Source: Tamlana sp. 2_MG-2023
Lineage (GTDB): Bacteria > Bacteroidota > Bacteroidia > Flavobacteriales > Flavobacteriaceae
Direction of reading: 5' to 3'
Assembly: GCF_030548465.1 (NCBI RefSeq)
Contig: NZ_JAUOSF010000003.1
Coordinates: 186,001 to 250,000, forward strand
Length of the DNA: 64,000 nt
Shown here one piece after another: positions 62,131 to 64,000 of this stretch. The notes beneath the pieces were generated by a model. It saw only the letters and a program-made list of their open reading frames with translations, had not been told where the DNA came from and did not search any database. How positions within the stretch are numbered: position 1 is the stretch's first letter; every line of letters starts with the position of its first letter. Made by a program: the position numbers and the translations under genes.

Positions 62131-64000
62131 ATGATAAAATATATAGTTCAACACACTCAAATTCAAGAATCATCGGTTAAAAATACCGTAGACCTTTTAA
62201 ACCAAGACTGTACGATTCCGTTCATATCGCGTTACCGTAAGGAAGCAACAGGTAATTTAGATGAGGTTCAAATTGGTGATATCGTAAAATTTAAGGAACA
62301 ATTTGAAGCCTTAGAAAAACGAAAAAAAGCCATTTTAAAGGCTTTAGAGGAGCAAGATGTTTTAACCCAAGAGTTAGAGCAAAAAATTGCAGCGACCAAC
62401 GATTTAACGGCACTTGAAGATTTATATCTGCCTTATAAAAAGAGCCGAAAAACCAAAGCCGAAAAGGCCAGGCAAAACGGATTAGAACCACTGGCTAAAA
62501 TCATCATGAGTCAGAATGCTATCGATATTGAATCCATTGCCTATAAATATGTGAAAGGTGAAGTTGATTCTGTCGAAGTGGCTTTAGAAGGTGCGCGTCA
62601 TATCATTTCCGAATGGGTAAACGAGCGTAGTGATATTCGAAATAACATACGTCATCAGCTGGGGCGTTTCGCTATGCTTTCCACGAAAGTGATAAAAACA
62701 AAAGCAGAAGATGAAAATGCTCAAAAATTTAGAGATTATTTCGATTGGGAAGAAAACTTAAATCGGATGCCATCACATCGTTTTTTAGCCATTACTAGAG
62801 CTGAAAAAGAAGGCTTTATTCGCGTGAAAGTTGCTATTGATGATGATCGTGCCTTAGATAAAATCGAGCAGCGTATGATTAGATCTCATAACGCTTGCGC
62901 GGAACAAATAACCTTGGCGATAAAAGATGCTTACAAACGTTTATTATTACCGTCCTTAGTTAATGAAGCCTTGCAAATCGCTAAAGATAGGGCCGATGAA
63001 TCTGCTATTTCTGTATTTGCTAAAAATTTAAAGCAACTGTTGCTGGGGTCGCCTTTGGGAGAAAAACGTGTTATGGGTATCGATCCTGGATTCCGATCGG
63101 GTTGTAAAGTGGTTTGTTTAGATGCTCAAGGCCAGTTAAAATACAACGAAACCATTTACCCGCATCCACCAAAAAATGATAGTATCGGTGCCATGAAAAA
63201 GATAAGTTCATTAGCCGATGCTTATAAAATTGAAGCTATTGCTATTGGAAACGGTACAGCATCACGAGAAACCGAAGCCTTAATTAGAAAGGTGCATTTT
63301 AAAAATGATGTACAGGTTTTTGTAGTGAGCGAAGCAGGAGCCAGCATATATTCAGCATCAAAAATTGCTAGAGAAGAATTCCCTAATTATGACGTTACGG
63401 TGCGTGGTTCGGTGTCTATTGGAAGACGCTTGCAAGATCCTCTGGCCGAATTGGTAAAGATTGATGCGAAATCTATTGGTGTTGGGCAATATCAACATGA
63501 CGTGGATCAAACTAAACTTCAAAAAGAATTGGACGTAGTGGTTGAAAACTGTGTGAATGCGGTTGGTGTAAATATCAATACGGCCAGTAAATCACTACTA
63601 AGTTACGTATCAGGTATTGGTCCGAAATTAGCTGAAAATATTTTTAATTACCGACAAGAAAATGGGGTGTTCACCTCAAGAAATGAAATTAAAAAAGTAC
63701 CACGCCTAGGCGGAAAAGCTTTTGAGCAAGGTGCAGCTTTCCTAAGAATTAAAGATGCTAAAAACCCATTGGATGATTCGGCAGTACACCCCGAGAGTTA
63801 TACCATTGTAACTAAAATGGCGAAGGATTTGGGGCAATCGGTTGAAGATTTAATAGGAAATTCTGAAGCACTTAAAAAAATAAGTTTAAAACAGTATTGT
63901 ACTGAAACCATTGGTTTACTTACTCTGGAAGATATTATTAAGGAGCTTGAAAAACCAGGTTTGGACATTCGTGAACAGGCTAAAGTGTTTACCTTCAATC
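62131..64000 (+). CDS. tex: Tex-family RNA-binding protein (3' end outside window)
   Basis: ATG 62131 opens a frame that runs off the right edge (623 codons seen). Tex N-terminal domain with PFISRYRKEATGNLDEVQ, LYLPYKKSRKTKAEKAR, YqgF-like RNase H fold with VMGIDPGFRSGCKVV, and a helix-hairpin-helix part (SYVSGIGPKLAENIF). The C-terminal S1 RNA-binding domain would lie beyond the window. Linked to transcription and RNA fate. Confidence 0.95.
   Translation, partial: MIKYIVQHTQIQESSVKNTVDLLNQDCTIPFISRYRKEATGNLDEVQIGDIVKFKEQFEALEKRKKAILKALEEQDVLTQELEQKIAATNDLTALEDLYLPYKKSRKTKAEKARQNGLEPLAKIIMSQNAIDIESIAYKYVKGEVDSVEVALEGARHIISEWVNERSDIRNNIRHQLGRFAMLSTKVIKTKAEDENAQKFRDYFDWEENLNRMPSHRFLAITRAEKEGFIRVKVAIDDDRALDKIEQRMIRSHNACAEQITLAIKDAYKRLLLPSLVNEALQIAKDRADESAISVFAKNLKQLLLGSPLGEKRVMGIDPGFRSGCKVVCLDAQGQLKYNETIYPHPPKNDSIGAMKKISSLADAYKIEAIAIGNGTASRETEALIRKVHFKNDVQVFVVSEAGASIYSASKIAREEFPNYDVTVRGSVSIGRRLQDPLAELVKIDAKSIGVGQYQHDVDQTKLQKELDVVVENCVNAVGVNINTASKSLLSYVSGIGPKLAENIFNYRQENGVFTSRNEIKKVPRLGGKAFEQGAAFLRIKDAKNPLDDSAVHPESYTIVTKMAKDLGQSVEDLIGNSEALKKISLKQYCTETIGLLTLEDIIKELEKPGLDIREQAKVFTFN

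Noticed and set aside
1-64000. tRNA, rRNA, tmRNA, IS elements or prophage
   Set aside because: I looked in all gaps for cloverleaf-like or GC-richer stretches and for transposase or phage proteins and found none. A tRNAscan or Infernal run would be decisive.

Overview
The window looks like chromosome of a gliding, probably marine member of the Flavobacteriaceae (Bacteroidota). It is AT-rich. Promoters have the Bacteroidota -7 box TAnnTTTG instead of a sigma70 -10 box, and Shine-Dalgarno signals are weak. Marker genes point the same way: gldH, DUF4421, HU-CCDC81/SPOR, an anti-sigma/beta-barrel fusion behind an ECF sigma factor, and a fused hemC-hemD. I see no rRNA, tRNA, insertion sequence, prophage or CRISPR array, so most of the window is core genome.

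Layout. 1-8.1 kb: an EnvC-like amidase activator cut by the window edge, a thioesterase, an HdeD-like membrane protein with a damaged N-terminus, heptamer tandem repeats, an HU/SPOR protein, dprA, trpS and plsC. 8.2-11.9 kb: ECF sigma with its anti-sigma/beta-barrel partner, a lipoprotein and recA. 12.2-14.8 kb: a compact operon with both known tRNA U34 hydroxylases (trhO, trhP) and a small ferredoxin. 15-19.8 kb: ricT, gldH, PBP1A and a SPOUT methyltransferase. 20.4-21.9 kb: 3-oxoacid CoA-transferase A and B. 22.2-27.4 kb: a fused Dpp-type ABC ATPase, a 3'-5' exonuclease, a serine hydrolase, ogt and a CNNM/CBS protein. 27.4-42.5 kb: a heme district (hemB, hemF, hemE, hemCD, hemA, then divergent AraC regulator, hemH, hemJ) with nhaA, EI24, YchJ and DUF4421 genes inside it and a MATE exporter between hemH and hemJ. 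Together these encode glutamyl-tRNA to heme except hemL. 42.5-45 kb: an NtrY-like kinase and an enoyl-CoA hydratase.

45.0-51.1 kb is the most unusual part. Six tandem, same-strand paralogues encode small secreted proteins of about 200 residues, next to a divergent AraC regulator. Five have an intact promoter and one is decaying. Each is a separate transcription unit with its own terminator. Their upstream regions share a cassette of fixed geometry: the -7 box, a TGTTTT element 19 nt upstream, and two copies of a TATATGYTA-type site in inverted orientation about 55 and 90 nt further up. The last copy of the site pair lies between the array and the regulator gene. The proteins themselves look like two copies of one roughly 70-residue beta-rich unit. 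I infer a small locally regulated family of cell-envelope proteins of unknown function.

51.1-64 kb: HD phosphohydrolase, acyl-ACP desaturase, a second PlsC, bacilliredoxin, TerB-DnaJ protein, LD-carboxypeptidase, metG, a lipocalin-like lipoprotein, an OmpA lipoprotein, ferritin, a tiny Cys-rich basic protein, an AlkB-like dioxygenase and tex, which runs off the right edge. Short palindromic intergenic repeats are scattered throughout.
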